From Cryptomeria japonica (Eukaryota; Streptophyta; Pinopsida; Cupressales; Cupressaceae): a DNA stretch of 64,000 bases. The stretch's first letter is position 1. Each line of letters begins with the position of its first letter. Made by a program: the position numbers and the translations under genes. The DNA is taken from NCBI RefSeq assembly GCF_030272615.1, contig NC_081412.1, positions 39,980,791-40,044,790 on the forward strand, given 5' to 3'. Positions 22,835 through 34,446 of this stretch are shown here, one piece after another. Under the pieces are notes generated by a model. That model was given only the letters and a program-made list of their open reading frames with translations, did not search any database and was not told where the DNA came from.

Positions 22835-23748
22835 TATTGGAAATTGACACTCAATTGGTTGGTTTCAATATGTTTTCATTGATGGAAACATGGCAATTTA
22901 TTCTAGCTTCATATTTTGGGTTAGTTATGTATCGACAAGCACTTCACAGACACTTCACCAACACCAACAGGTATCTTCATTGGTTGGAAGGGAAATATTT
23001 GGTTACTGGCAATGCAAGTTGACATGGTTTAGAATAAGGTTATTGGTATTAGAGGCTGACATCATTTGGAGATCCGAAATTGATGTATTTATGTTATTGA
23101 GATGACATGTTTATTCATATTGTAATTATCTTTATAAGTCAACATAAGACATGATCAATTGTAAGGGGTATATAGGTTAGTTGGTTAGATAATTTTTGGA
23201 ATATATATTGGAAGGAAATAATGAAGGCGATGCAAAATATATAAGAGAGATCATCTATGTGAGGATATTTATGTAAAGGGGTATTTTGGTAAGGGTTTAG
23301 GGTTTCAGATCAGAATAGACAGAGTTTAACCGGAGCTATATTTAGGCATAGAAGATGCTATCTTGGCAGTTCAATCATTTCTCTGGATTGTAGTCTAGAT
23401 ATGTATGTAGTCAGTGAGGCTCCTTTTGTGATTGAGCAACGTGATCTAGGCTATAAGCCTTCCTGCAAGTGCATGCCCCTATATTTTGTAATATCTCTTC
23501 ATATGGCCAATGGATTGATATTGTGGGTCAAATATCCCACCGTGGTTTTTTCTCTTTGAGGTTTTCCAGGTATAATTCTATGTGTTATGGTATTCATTTA
23601 TGTGTTTGGCTTATTAGTTGCATTACTTCTTTCTACTCTTTATGTACCAATATACCGGTTAGTGTATGCATGTTTTAATAAGATTAAAATCAATCATTCT
23701 GGTAGAACACTTATTCACCCCCCCTCTTAGTGTTATCAGATTCCAACA
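22835..23748 (+). repeat. Element C 5' LTR
   Basis: It starts TATTGGAAATTGACA and ends TTATCAGATTCCAACA, with TTCACCCCCCCTCTTAG before the end. It aligns with 47695-48420 plus 56993-57211. CCCACCGTGGTTTTTTC lies near 23540. Confidence 0.88.
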
Positions 23749-23749
23749 A

Positions 23750-23761
23750 TTGGTATAAGAG
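23750..23761 (+). promoter_or_regulatory. Element C primer-binding site
   Basis: TTGGTATAAGAG directly follows the LTR, one base from the usual TTGGTATCAGAG initiator-Met site. Confidence 0.8.
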
Positions 23762-23816
23762 TGTTGTGCCTCGGAGGAAGTTTATCAACTTGAGGAAGAT
23801 CTTAAATCCAAAATCC

Positions 23817-24772
23817 ATGGATATGAGTTTGGAAAAGCAACTTGAGGTGGCACTTGAAGATTATGATGTTGAAAGGATGAAAAACTTGAAGATACAAGAT
23901 GAATTGAATTCTTCTCAGGAATTCATTCTTGTCCTATAGGAGAGGTTGTCATCTATTTAGGCTAGGAGAAAGGAACTTTTACAAATTTGGGATGATGAAG
24001 AGAAAGGTGCACTTAAGGAACAATGTCAGAAGCTAAGTCGGGAGAACATGGTCATGAGGAATGAAATGCAAGCTATAACTATGAGAATTTCTAAGGAGGT
24101 TGAAGATCAGAAGAAAAAAGAAGAAAATCTTGCTGTATCTCTGAAGAACAAATTTGAAGAATGTGGTAGGTTGGTTCATGAGAATGATATGTTGAGAACT
24201 GATTTAGTGCAATCTTAGAGTAATGAACAAGATATTGAGAGATAAATGATAATTATGAGAGATGATCTGACTATTGCAAGTGAGTACAAAGACAAACTCA
24301 AGATTAGTTCAACACATCTTGATGCGTTATTGAAGAGACAAGGGAATATTGGAGATTCCAGTGGACTTGGATTTGAACAAGGTTAGAGCTCTGATACTAC
24401 AAATGAAGATCAGAACCCAAAGGCATAAGTAAGGTAGTTCAATGCTTATAAATTTAATGGTAGATACTTTGTTTGTATTAAATTTGGTCACATGGCTAGG
24501 CAATATAGAAATAGAGTAAATTAGAACAAGAATTTTGCTCATGATAAATATTCTAAATGCAATAAGAATGGTCATAAGTTAGAAGATCGTAGAATGAATG
24601 TAAAATGTTATGCATGTGGAAAATCTGGACATATGGCTAATCTATGCAGGTCAAGCAATTATACCAGTTTTAGCAAAGCAATTCAAAAGAACAATGTTAC
24701 ATGTTATGCATGTAATAAGGCACGACATATTGCTAAATTATATAGAAGCATAAATCCACTTGTTAGTAATTG
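23817..24772 (+). pseudogene. Element C ORF1: coiled-coil and zinc-knuckle gag-like protein
   Basis: It starts at ATG 23817, 68 bases after the LTR. The first 200 residues form a heptad-rich coiled coil (LEKQLEVALEDYDVERMKNL; SLKNKFEECGRLVHENDMLR). A linker containing SSGLGFEQG and a run of four CCHC-type units follow: VCIKFGHMARQY (degraded), CNKNGHKLEDRR (degraded), CYACGKSGHMANLC (intact) and CYACNKARHIAKLY (degraded). At least five in-frame stops break it. It matches ORF1 of element E in order and in the linker (AGLGYKG there). By position and knuckles it should be an RNA-binding, gag-like protein, but I see no copia UBN2 core. Confidence 0.75.
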
Positions 24773-25240
24773 AGGATGAAATGAGAAAGGGAAAGAGAAA
24801 GTCAATGAAATCCGAGAAAGATTATACCTAGAGATGGGTCAGGAAGTCAGAAGATCAATTTGTAGATGGGAATGCTTTGGTTACTTATCTGGTAGAGGAG
24901 GTTTCTCCTACACCGGTAGGAAGTTCAATTGGTAACTAAAAAATATGCCTTAGGGGTAGGAAAAATTCATTAAGAGGCTGCATATGCCCCGGGAAGAGGT
25001 TTTGGATGATGTTCCAGATGTTGGATATGGTTATTTGGAATGGAGATGTTTAACAAAAATCTGGTATCTTTCACTAGAAGTCATTTATATCAATGTCGGT
25101 TTAGGTTTTTTCTTGGAGGATAAAAGGTTGAATCTACTTAATTTTTTATCACCTTGCAATTAGCGTGATTAGGAGAGATTCAAAGCGATTAAAGGCAATT
25201 CGATGCAATTGGATATCATCTTGAGTGATTTAACCAGTGA
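24773..25240 (+). other. Element C gap between ORF1 and ORF2
   Basis: 470 bp without a convincing coding frame. E has a gap of comparable size (about 560 bp) at the same place, which suggests two separate genes rather than one polyprotein. Confidence 0.45.
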
Positions 25241-28200
25241 TTGGAAGAGGTCTTTAGGGTTTCACCGGCAGCAATTCACAGGTATTTATCTTTATTTATG
25301 AAAGTGAGATCATCATCTGTACCTATATTTGTTTCAAATCTGACTATTGTTGAGGTCAAGGACCGTCCTAGGTTGATTTTTAAGAGATATCCGCATATTG
25401 CTACCCTAGACGATTTGGTTGGTGCATTTTCTCATGTTCTAGAAGGAGTCATATATGTTGAAGATGTTAGAGTGTATATTCATTTCCATATTAAGGGTTT
25501 GGGAACTAGTGATATTAAGAGCATGTACATGATCAAGTTAATGGGAGATTCTGGAAAGATTAAGCCCGAATACAAACATATTAAGGATCTAGGGTTTACC
25601 GACATTCTGGATATTTTGAAATTCAAAGATGAAATTGTTAGGTATGTTTTGAGAAGGGTGCATGGAGAGTTTATCTGGTTATATAGACCATATAAGGTCT
25701 CAAAAGAGGCCATCAATGAAATCACCTGTTTACCACAGGTTGGGCAGTGTCTGAAGAAGAAGGTTTCTAATGATCATGTCAACAAAATTACTGGTGCAAC
25801 ATCAGACAAACGATCAATGAGGATTAGTAGTATCACTGACGTAGACATCAAATTCAGAAGCATGATTATTAGGTATAAGGTAGCTTAATCAGACTGACTG
25901 AATTCTATTTCTAGCACCTACATTCACACAACTCATAAAATGATGAGGGAGAATGACAAATTAGATCTATGTGGTTGAATGTTGGATGAACTATTAATTA
26001 ACCTAGGAAAGATTAAAGGAGAAAAGAAAGGTACATTCCGGTATGGTAACCTAATTTCCTATCTAATTTTATTTTTCATCAATGAGACTCCCGGTTTTGG
26101 GAAGAGACAATGGGCATTTGATATCCTGGTAAGGAGGCAACTAAAACAATCCATTGCTTCATTGGGTAGTCAGAGAGATGAGAAAGTGTGGGGTTATTTT
26201 AACGGCATTTCATGAATTCTGGGATGAGGATTCCTAAGCACATTGTAGAGAAATATTCAACTGACATATGCTTCATGGTCAAGAAAGATGAAACAATCAT
26301 GGAAGCAGTCAAACCTCAGAAGATTTTGATTGAGGAGATGGGTTATGAAGTTGATGCACAAATTCTTGATGCCTATGCAAAGATACTAATTGATGCACCG
26401 GTAGATGAAACTATAAAAACCTTTGGCACTACTAAGCAGAAGACATAAGAGGTTGAAACTGAGTTCAACCAGAAGAAGAGAGAGAAGCAAGAAAGTAAGG
26501 AAAGTAAGATTGTTGAAAAGGTTTCATGGGACATCAAAGCGTTGATTGATTTTGTCTCAGAGAAAGACGGGAAGAGAAAAGAACCAAAAATATTTATTGA
26601 ACCTATTGTAGCTGAATCTGCATTTGAAGATGACACACCCTTGGCATTCAAAAGGGTATTAAGGAAGAAAACTGAAGAAACTAAGGTAGAGGCTAAGAAA
26701 CATCTGGTTAAGAAAGTTACATTCAAGTTACCAACACAGAAACGAGCTCCAAAAGAAACACCTTCAACCCCATCCGGTACTAGAAGAAGGAAGAAGGTGG
26801 ATGACACTGATCTAACACTTGTCATCGGTATTGTAACTACTATTCCACCTAAGACTTGTGCAGAATTAGTAGATGAAATAACTAAGGATGGTATGTCAAA
26901 TAATGTACAATTGTATTATGAGCATTTGGATAATATTAAATAGAGATAAGTTGAGGACGCAGTTTTGTTATATTTGGATATTTATAAGAAAGTCTTGATA
27001 GAAATTGAAGACCAAATACTGACACACTTATATGATATGTTAGATGCTAGAAGACTATCAAAAATGCAAGAGAACAAGTATATAAATATTCAAGATTTGT
27101 TATTTGTTTGTGTTTCTATTACTCCATAGGAGATGGATAAGACACTTGAGGTTACAGATAGGAAAATCTTTAGCAACAAGCATCGAATAATCAGTCTTAT
27201 GTTAGGAAGGGGCAACGAGATAATCAAGGAGACCCACAAGACATGGGTTAAGTTATTTGAAGAGAACTGTGGCTTTTATACTTCACTAGAATAAAAAATA
27301 GATACTGCAGACATCCCAGTTGGAGGAAAAAGAAAGGGTATTGTGGGTACTTCACCCTTAATTTGAAAAATGTTAAGATAGTGGAAATTGAGCCCCCATT
27401 AGATACAAATGTATAGACAAATGTTGAGATACCAACAAATATAGAGTGTAAAGGTTGATAATGTAAAAGTTACAAATGTTGAGGATAATAATCCTCCTAC
27501 TCATATTGTACATGATGAGGATAAAGTTCATAAGGAGGAATCAACGGTAATTGATACTGCACCGAGTGGCGAAGCCACCGGTGCAAGTCGGGAAGCTATA
27601 AAGGTTAAATCATTATTAGAAAAGAAAGAGGAATCTGGTAGGGAACCGGTAGTGAGTTTATCATTGTTGTCAATTGACACCTCATAGGTTGAAAAAAAAA
27701 GCATAATCAAGATGAGTTCTACTGAACTCATGATGATGGCTACACATAAAATGTTGAAGGAGGGATCTATGGATAAAGGGGTTATTGATCAGTCTATCAC
27801 TATTTTGCATAGACCAGTCCCTGAGTGCAAGTTGGACAAAGAAGTGAGCCCATTTGACAAGCTTAAGATAGTCACTAAGCACATTTCAAAGGATTTTCAA
27901 TCCTTGCAGCAAATATCAAATCAACAAGCACTAGAAAGATTCACAAAGGCAAAGAGAGCTACATTTGGTCAAACGATTGAGTCTAAAAGGAAGTAAATCA
28001 ATGATAAGTTGAAATTGATAGATAATTCTTTGAAACAATGTACAAATATTTACAGAGTATGTTGTAACACATGTATACTTACAGTTGGTTTGGATAAGAG
28101 GATTAAGAAAACTCAAGAGAAAATTGCAGGTATAGCCAATTCTTTTGATGGATTGAAATCATTAACTACATCTATATATGGTCAAATTTTGGTTTTGGAA

Positions 28201-28488
28201 GCCCAAGTTTCTTCTCTTGAGAAAGAAAAAGATTAAATCATAAGAAGAGCTAGAAGACTTAGAGGTTTGGTGAGTCCCCGGTTGGATTCTCTTAGTGTAC
28301 ATAAGAAGGAGTGTATAGATATGGTTGGTAAGCCCACACCGACAAAGTTAAATGAGAAAGAGTCATTTTCCCATATGCTAAATGGACTTGTATCTATTTC
28401 AGGCACTTTCAAATATAGTTGGGATACTTATCTAGAGCTTTTGGAGAAGGCCTATCTGAAAATTTTCAAATATATTAAGCTCTGGTAA
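25241..28488 (+). pseudogene. Element C ORF2: large protein of unknown function, homologous to E ORF2
   Basis: The first frame (to 25888) opens without an ATG, so the start is uncertain. Segments, linked across stops: RPRLIFKRYPHIATLDD; YIHFHIKGLG; FIWLYRPYKVSKEAINEIT; TGATSDKRSMRISSITD; GTFRYGNLISYLILFFI; RIPKHIVEKY and EEMGYEVDAQILDAYAKI; a Lys-rich part (26450-26830); a long helical part; and SPRLDSLSVHKKE near the C-terminus. E ORF2 aligns in the same order (FMWLEEQLFKITKEIIHLIT; RIPPKLVEKY; MGYEIDFDITQHQIDAFL). The motif W-L-x-x-x-x-x-K-x-x-K-E-x-I-x-x-I-T resembles segments labelled 'putative plant transposon protein', from memory only. It is not RT, integrase or protease. Function unknown. 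Confidence 0.65.
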
Positions 28489-28623
28489 GGTATTTTTGGG
28501 ATATTCATTGTATAATATTTGCATTCTTCATCACAGTTTTGGATTTTTGGTATTCTTTTTGGAATCTTTGATGGCATTGATGTCAAAGGGGGAGTGATAT
28601 AGAAGTGAAAAAGAAAAGGGAGT
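28489..28623 (+). other. Element C 3' region left of the CACTA insertion
   Basis: It contains ATGTCAAAGGGGGAGTGATA (28580-28599), an extra polypurine-like block. Sequence resumes at 47534 after the CACTA element, where GTATACATTAGGGGGAGTAT is a second such block before the true tract at 47681-47694. Confidence 0.6.
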
Positions 28624-28660
28624 CACTAGTACATTCGGGTCAAAATTTTGACGGCAAATC
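28624..28660 (+). repeat. CACTA left terminal inverted repeat
   Basis: CACTAGTACATTCGGG then TCAAAATTTTGACGG. Compared with the inverted right end (47500-47530), the first 13 bases differ at two positions, and the TCAAA...GACGG block is shared. Confidence 0.88.
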
Positions 28661-28830
28661 ATTGGTAGTCTGACGCATTTTTGTCACACTACCGACAAAA
28701 AAAGCCATCGAAAATTTTTTGTCGGAAGTTCCAACTATCCTTGTGGTCATTGCAATTCTGACATCATCCCCATCCTTTCCGATGGCCACCATTGATACTC
28801 ATACCCAGAAAGAATAATGTCTCAATCTCG

Positions 28831-29056
28831 GGCTACCGTCGGAATTCTGACATAAAAGCATAAAAATTCCGATAGAGGAGTGTCGTTGGATGAACAAAAT
28901 CCTCATCGGAACTCTCCCGGAGGCCATCATAATTTGAACCCCTTTGCATCATAATTATGATGGTCCCCAAGAGAGTTCCAACGAGGATATTGTGCATCCA
29001 ACGACACTCCTTTGTCAAAATTTTTACGCTTTGATGTCGGAATTCCGACGGTAGGC
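28831..29056. repeat. Long foldback in CACTA subterminal region, about 104-bp arms
   Basis: 28831-28934 pairs with 28953-29056 around an 18-bp loop. The arms contain CTACCGTCGGAATT, GGAGTGTCGTTGGATG and CATCATAATT and their complements, with roughly 85-90% match by eye. CGTCGGAATTCCGAC is itself palindromic and recurs near the right end. Confidence 0.88.
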
Positions 29057-29094
29057 CAATTTTTCAGAAAAAAAAAATTTATAGAAAAAGATTG

Positions 29095-29275
29095 GCATTG
29101 GTATCTCTATTCTATCTCTCTTCTATATCCCTCTCTACTATCTCTCTTCTCTCTCCCCTCTCTAGGTCTCTTTCTCCATCCCTCTCTTCTTCTCTCCCTC
29201 TCTACTTCTCTTTCTCTACCCTCTCCAGGTCATTATCTCTTCCTCTCACCCTCTCTCTCTCTCTCTCACCTATAG
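29095..29275 (+). repeat. Pyrimidine (CT-rich) low-complexity tract
   Basis: About 180 bp of TCTCTCTC-like sequence ending in a pure CT run. The Ser/Leu-rich open frames it creates are artefacts. Confidence 0.85.
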
Positions 29276-32200
29276 TATGTGCATATGAGCCTTTCAAACC
29301 CACTCGGGGGTAAAATAGCCCTAAGTTGGCCTTATTTTGAGGAAAAATGCAAATGTTTAAATGATAAAATCAGTAATTTTCTACATTGCCGACCCCAATC
29401 TGTGCAAACCTTCTTGTTATTTGTGCCTAAATCTGTGCATGAGAGGAGTCCAAACCCACTCAGCAAGAGAAGAGCACCTTAAGTCAGCTAGAAGGAAGGT
29501 AAATTCATGAATTTAATAAACAATTATTGGGATAGCCAATCTATGGAGGTGAAATGAAGGAAAAGGTAAAAAGGAAGCATATAAAACAAAGATCAAATGC
29601 TCATCAAATTCAATTTGCAACCAATTAAGAGGAGAAGAATTAGGGAGCAGGTCTATGAATTAGGGTATAAAATCATATTAAATTTATTTGTGATGCATTA
29701 TTTGTTTTTCATTTCATTCATGATATGTTCTTTCTTGCTTTCAAGATGTCATGAGGACTTCATTACAAGGAAAAGAACACCTTACCCAACACGTAGAGCA
29801 TGCCAACATCATTCTTCAATGCAAGGATGAAGACAGTTGATGAAAGGAGGCTTCAAGGTATGAAAGAGGACATTGGCATCATGGAGGCTTTCCACATCAA
29901 TATCAACACCAAGATTCACGAGTTTAGGATGGCAACATGAGGAGCTAAACCTATTCAAAGCTTTCAACAATTAAATACAAAGGAAGGAGCATCTCAAGGC
30001 GCAAGGACAATGTCCAATGATGATCAAGATATTATGAGGATTCAACAAGGAAGAAACAGAAGACTATCTTGCATTCCCTTCGCAAATCCAAGAATAGCAA
30101 TCAGTAGAATAAGGAGAAATCAATAAGGATTGCTTTAAAATGAAGGGATCTACAACACGATAGGCCATATGTAAGACATCAATCACCAATGATCAAGGTA
30201 TTCAAGTCAGAGTTACAAAGGTGATCAAGGTTGGATAGATCAAGATTAAGTGGGTGTTACATCAAGCCTAGGCATTACAAAGTCTATATCAAACATATTC
30301 ACCAAGGTGAATTACCCCACAAAGAGGTAGATTTTTGAATCTCAAAGAGGATTTCATCAAAGAAATCCATTCAAGTCAGGTATATGCACCATGAAGTTGA
30401 AGCAAGCATCATCGGTATGGAGATGCAACAAAAGGAGGACCAAGCATCATCAAGCATATACTTCATTAAGCACATGGTCACATAAAAGGATCAAGAACTA
30501 TCAGGAAGATGGAAGGACACAAACATGATCAAGTAGATAGTTTCAGAAGAATTAATCAAAAGCTAAGGACTTGATCACCTAGATGATACAATTTGGGAAT
30601 ATGTCCCACCACCTTCATCATGTTGAGAAAACTAGATAACGTTGAGTATCAAGAGATATTGCTCAATCACATAAGATTTGTGATGATCGACTTGGCAAGT
30701 TGAGTTGGCATCCAATCATCGTCAACCTAATCAAGTGAAGCCACATTGACATGTCCAAGCTCATCGTACTAGATTCATCTAATTAATGAGCTAGTGACAC
30801 ATTGCAATGCATCAAAGTTTGTTCAAGCATACCTAACCTATTTCCTCATTGGTTAGAATTCAAGGTGGACATGTGTCCTATTCAATGTAATTATTTAATT
30901 GGCTAGAATGGAGTTTGTTATAACAAGCCCTAATTAGGGTTTCACTATATTATCTTGACTGTTGATTTGATAGTCAATCTGGGTCATTCTCTATCTCTTT
31001 TGTCTTTTATTTTCCAAGCAAGTTAGTGTAGAGTCCAAGTTCCGGTCGAGTTCAAGAAAAATGTAAGCCCCCTTGCGATTCCAGCAAAATCACACCATAT
31101 TCACTAAGTCTCTCCCATGCAATTAAGTTGCATAGTTCGTATTGTAAACCTTGGAGTTGCTTTAATTGATCACTTTGTTTAGCATTCGGAGTTTCTTTGT
31201 TCAAGAGATGATAGAATACCTTGGTGTTTTATTGTGTTCGTGGTGCATAAAAAAACATCAATAGGTGGTTCTAGATGAAAGATAGTTGTGGGTTTGCATG
31301 CATGTTTAGTGCATGATTCAATGAGGTTGTTTGCAACTTTCTCGTTGAGGAGATGTTGGTATGCAATCATTAGTCCCTCATCATCTCTACAATATTTTCT
31401 TTATGGATTCCTTGACTAGTGGAATTGTTTGGCAAATCAGATTTGGAGTTGATTTGGTGTCTTTGTCTTGAGATCCATATGGTATTTCTTTGTATCTCAG
31501 TTTGCAAGTTATTGATGTGATGATGAGTTTTACATGCGTCATTATTTTAGATCTACAAGTTACGCAGTTGTATGGATTTAATCCACCCATTGGTGATGTA
31601 GAGCCCTTGTTGCTGAGACAGGATCCTTCACTCAAGAACCCCAAACAAGGACCCTAAAAATTATACAAAGACATCAAGGGTTGGATTGGTTTCAATTTGA
31701 TTGTTTTCATACCCATCCCCATACTAAGCCATCTGGACAATGCCAATCCCACAGTGTCTCACAAAAGTATCTCAGGACTCAAAGGCCACTACACCCAACC
31801 AAAGGTGGACACACACTTCCTAAGGAAATGGGGACCTCCAATACCTTGATTTACTATCCTATAGGGTTAATAGACCTATTCCAATCATCAAACATGATGT
31901 ATTGAGAAAAATTAGTACTGCTGCTACAATTAGGCCTGTCACGCCTAGTAGCCCTGCCAGTCTGAAAAACCTAAGGTTTCTTGTTAATTTCTCAAAATAC
32001 CTCTGCAACTAAGAGTGGATTTTGTTTCATTCAAGTGATTTCCAAAGGATTCCAAAAGGGTTTGGGCAGATCCAATGTCTAAGGGTTATAAACCCAACTT
32101 CACTCCTAGGCCTAATAGCCCTAATTAGGCCACCTTAACAAAGGAAGTATACTCAAAACCTGCTGCCTAGGCAAAGTAAGACCTAAGAAATGTGGGGGAC

Positions 32201-34139
32201 ATGGATAAAACATAAATTACCAAGTTATAGCCCTTGGTTCCACGGCTATCATCATTTGTGGGGTCGGATGCATACCCAACCAAGGTGGTCGCATAGAGAT
32301 GCCCACCTCTAAAACTTCAAACCCTCACCTTTACCTATCACTTCCTTGAAAAATATCTTGGAAATATTAAATTAAATTGTCACCACTTGCTTCACCCCAA
32401 ATTCCATACAAATCCCATGAGGTATCAACAAGAAAAACTCATATTTGCTGTCAAACCCTAGGTAGACTGTCAAATCCGGGGTACCTTCACAAAAAACCAC
32501 TTTTCTCATGGCTCCAGAAGAGTTAGAGGCTCAAACTTGTTGCATTGGAAAGGTAAGACACGTGACTTTCATATTCAAGAGGTTTTATGCTCTGGAGAAA
32601 GCTGTACTATACAGAATATGGGAAATAGCAGCAAAATGTAGGAAAAAGACAGATTTTTATTGGTTTCTTTGTTCACAAAACTTTCATTTTCCTTCAACAA
32701 CCTTGCCAAAGGTTGGAATTCGACCTTTAATGACCCTTCCAATAGTTATCAACTGATTTTGGAAACCAACATGGCAGTTTGGAGGAAGTTGCAATTTTGG
32801 TTTAAAAGTTGTCATAGTTGCTTGACAACTTTTGACATTTTGTCCTCCTAAACACACCTAGACACTAATTGACCCCTAAGACACCTACCTAGGGCATAGG
32901 CTTACAAGGTGGGGTGACTTATTACATCAACATGAAAATAAACCAAAACTATCCTTAAGTGTTTCAAAACTTGAAAACCAATCAAGAGGATTTTTATTCT
33001 TTAAGAATCCCATGATTTGAATTTGAAGATGCCCCTGCATCAATTGGCTATAGTGAGATGACTTGAATGTGGACTGTCTATATCCACAAATCTATGGTCA
33101 TTTGTGCATTGGTATGTTGCACTGGGATGGGAGGAAGGAATATTAGAGTACCCAGATAGTTATATATTGCCACTCTTAGTGTGGGCCACTATTAGGGGAT
33201 TCTTGAATGGTCATGGAAGGCATACAATTTAGTTTGCAGCAATGAAGTTCCCTCAGAGGGCATGATGCCAAGATTTTTTTGGGGGAGTTACCTCCCCATT
33301 AGATGGGGAAGTTGTAGCTTTTTGGACAAGACTTGGCTTTGATTGTGAAAGTTATGCTTGCATGATTATGAAAGGATATAAGTTTTACACGTAGGATCTA
33401 GATGCTTTCTTTCCTTACCTATGTGGGGAGAGATTTTCCTTCAAATCATGCCCAGCTGAGGTAAACCTCTTTGGAATAATAATAACAAGCATTTCTTTAA
33501 CAAAGTAAATTATATATAAGAGCAGTATATGCATGGATTTACAAAAGTGTCATGCAGAATGTAGATCTATACCTTGTTACTTAAAAATAAAAGTTCTTCT
33601 CCATGTTCATTTTTCCATGATATAACTTGACCTCGGGCAACCTTTTGACTGTCAAGAAGTGATTGCCTCAGATGAAAGTAGTGATAAATGTCACTATCAA
33701 CAAAAGAACAACCAATAAATGATAAATTTGCAGTGAGATCATAGTGCCTAAATTAGTCTAAAAGCTTATAAGGATCAGAACCAAGCCATATAAGCTTCAA
33801 GAACAATTTGAGAGCATCAAAGTCATCTACCAGACATTAGAAATTGTCAAATCAATGACACATTCATATCAAGCATCTTTACTTTTTTGAAAAGTAGACC
33901 ACATTTGAGATCTAGATGACACCATAATGACTTTGATTTCCTCTTGCAAGATATTCCTCCATCATGTATTGCTTCATCAAAGTTCAAATTTTCTTCTTCA
34001 AGGGCTCTCAATGATTCTCTATATAGGATTCTTCATGTCTATGAGATCCACTTCATTGGGAGGCCTACTTAAAAATTTCACATCTATTTGTGGACTCTCA
34101 CCTTTCAAACATTTCACATCTTATAATTGAGCTTCGCTT
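29276..34139. other. CACTA left arm, mostly no recognisable gene
   Basis: Nearly 4.9 kb downstream of the transposon genes. A plus-strand patch at 33110-33470 translates for about 37 codons (GWEEGILEYPDSYILPLLVW) and then, after stops and a shift, VVAFWTRLGFDCESYACMIM, suggesting a decayed gene fragment of unknown family. The rest shows no domain. It could hide older insertions. Confidence 0.4.
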
Positions 34140-34149
34140 TGTTTCGAGA

Positions 34150-34440
34150 ATAGTTTAATATTCTCTACTTAACAGGGCCAACCACGTGAAGGTGGAAGCT
34201 CATTTGGCCCCTCCCCCCCCCCCCCCCAACATCACTCTAAATTCCCTGTTAACATCTAACATTCATTCATTCTTTCATCCATTATTAAAATATAACATTC
34301 ATTCATTATCACATAGCATTCATTAACACATAAAATTCATTAACTCTCATTAAAACACAACATTCATCAATAATCATCAACACATATCATTCATGAACAT
34401 TCATTAGCACATAATTACATTCATTACACATAAAAATCAG
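34150..34440. repeat. Poly-C run and degenerate ATTCATTA/AACACATA repeats
   Basis: A C-rich run lies at 34207-34228. It is followed by about ten loose copies of CATTCATTAACACATA at roughly 17-35-bp spacing. Non-coding. Confidence 0.7.
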
Positions 34441-34446
34441 TCATTA

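Noticed and set aside
29012-29313. Ser/Leu-rich open frames
   Set aside because: Created by the CT-rich low-complexity tract; no ATG context or domain.
34207-34228. Poly-C run as a regulatory G-quadruplex
   Set aside because: An uninterrupted mononucleotide run is a common assembly or slippage feature; no supporting context.
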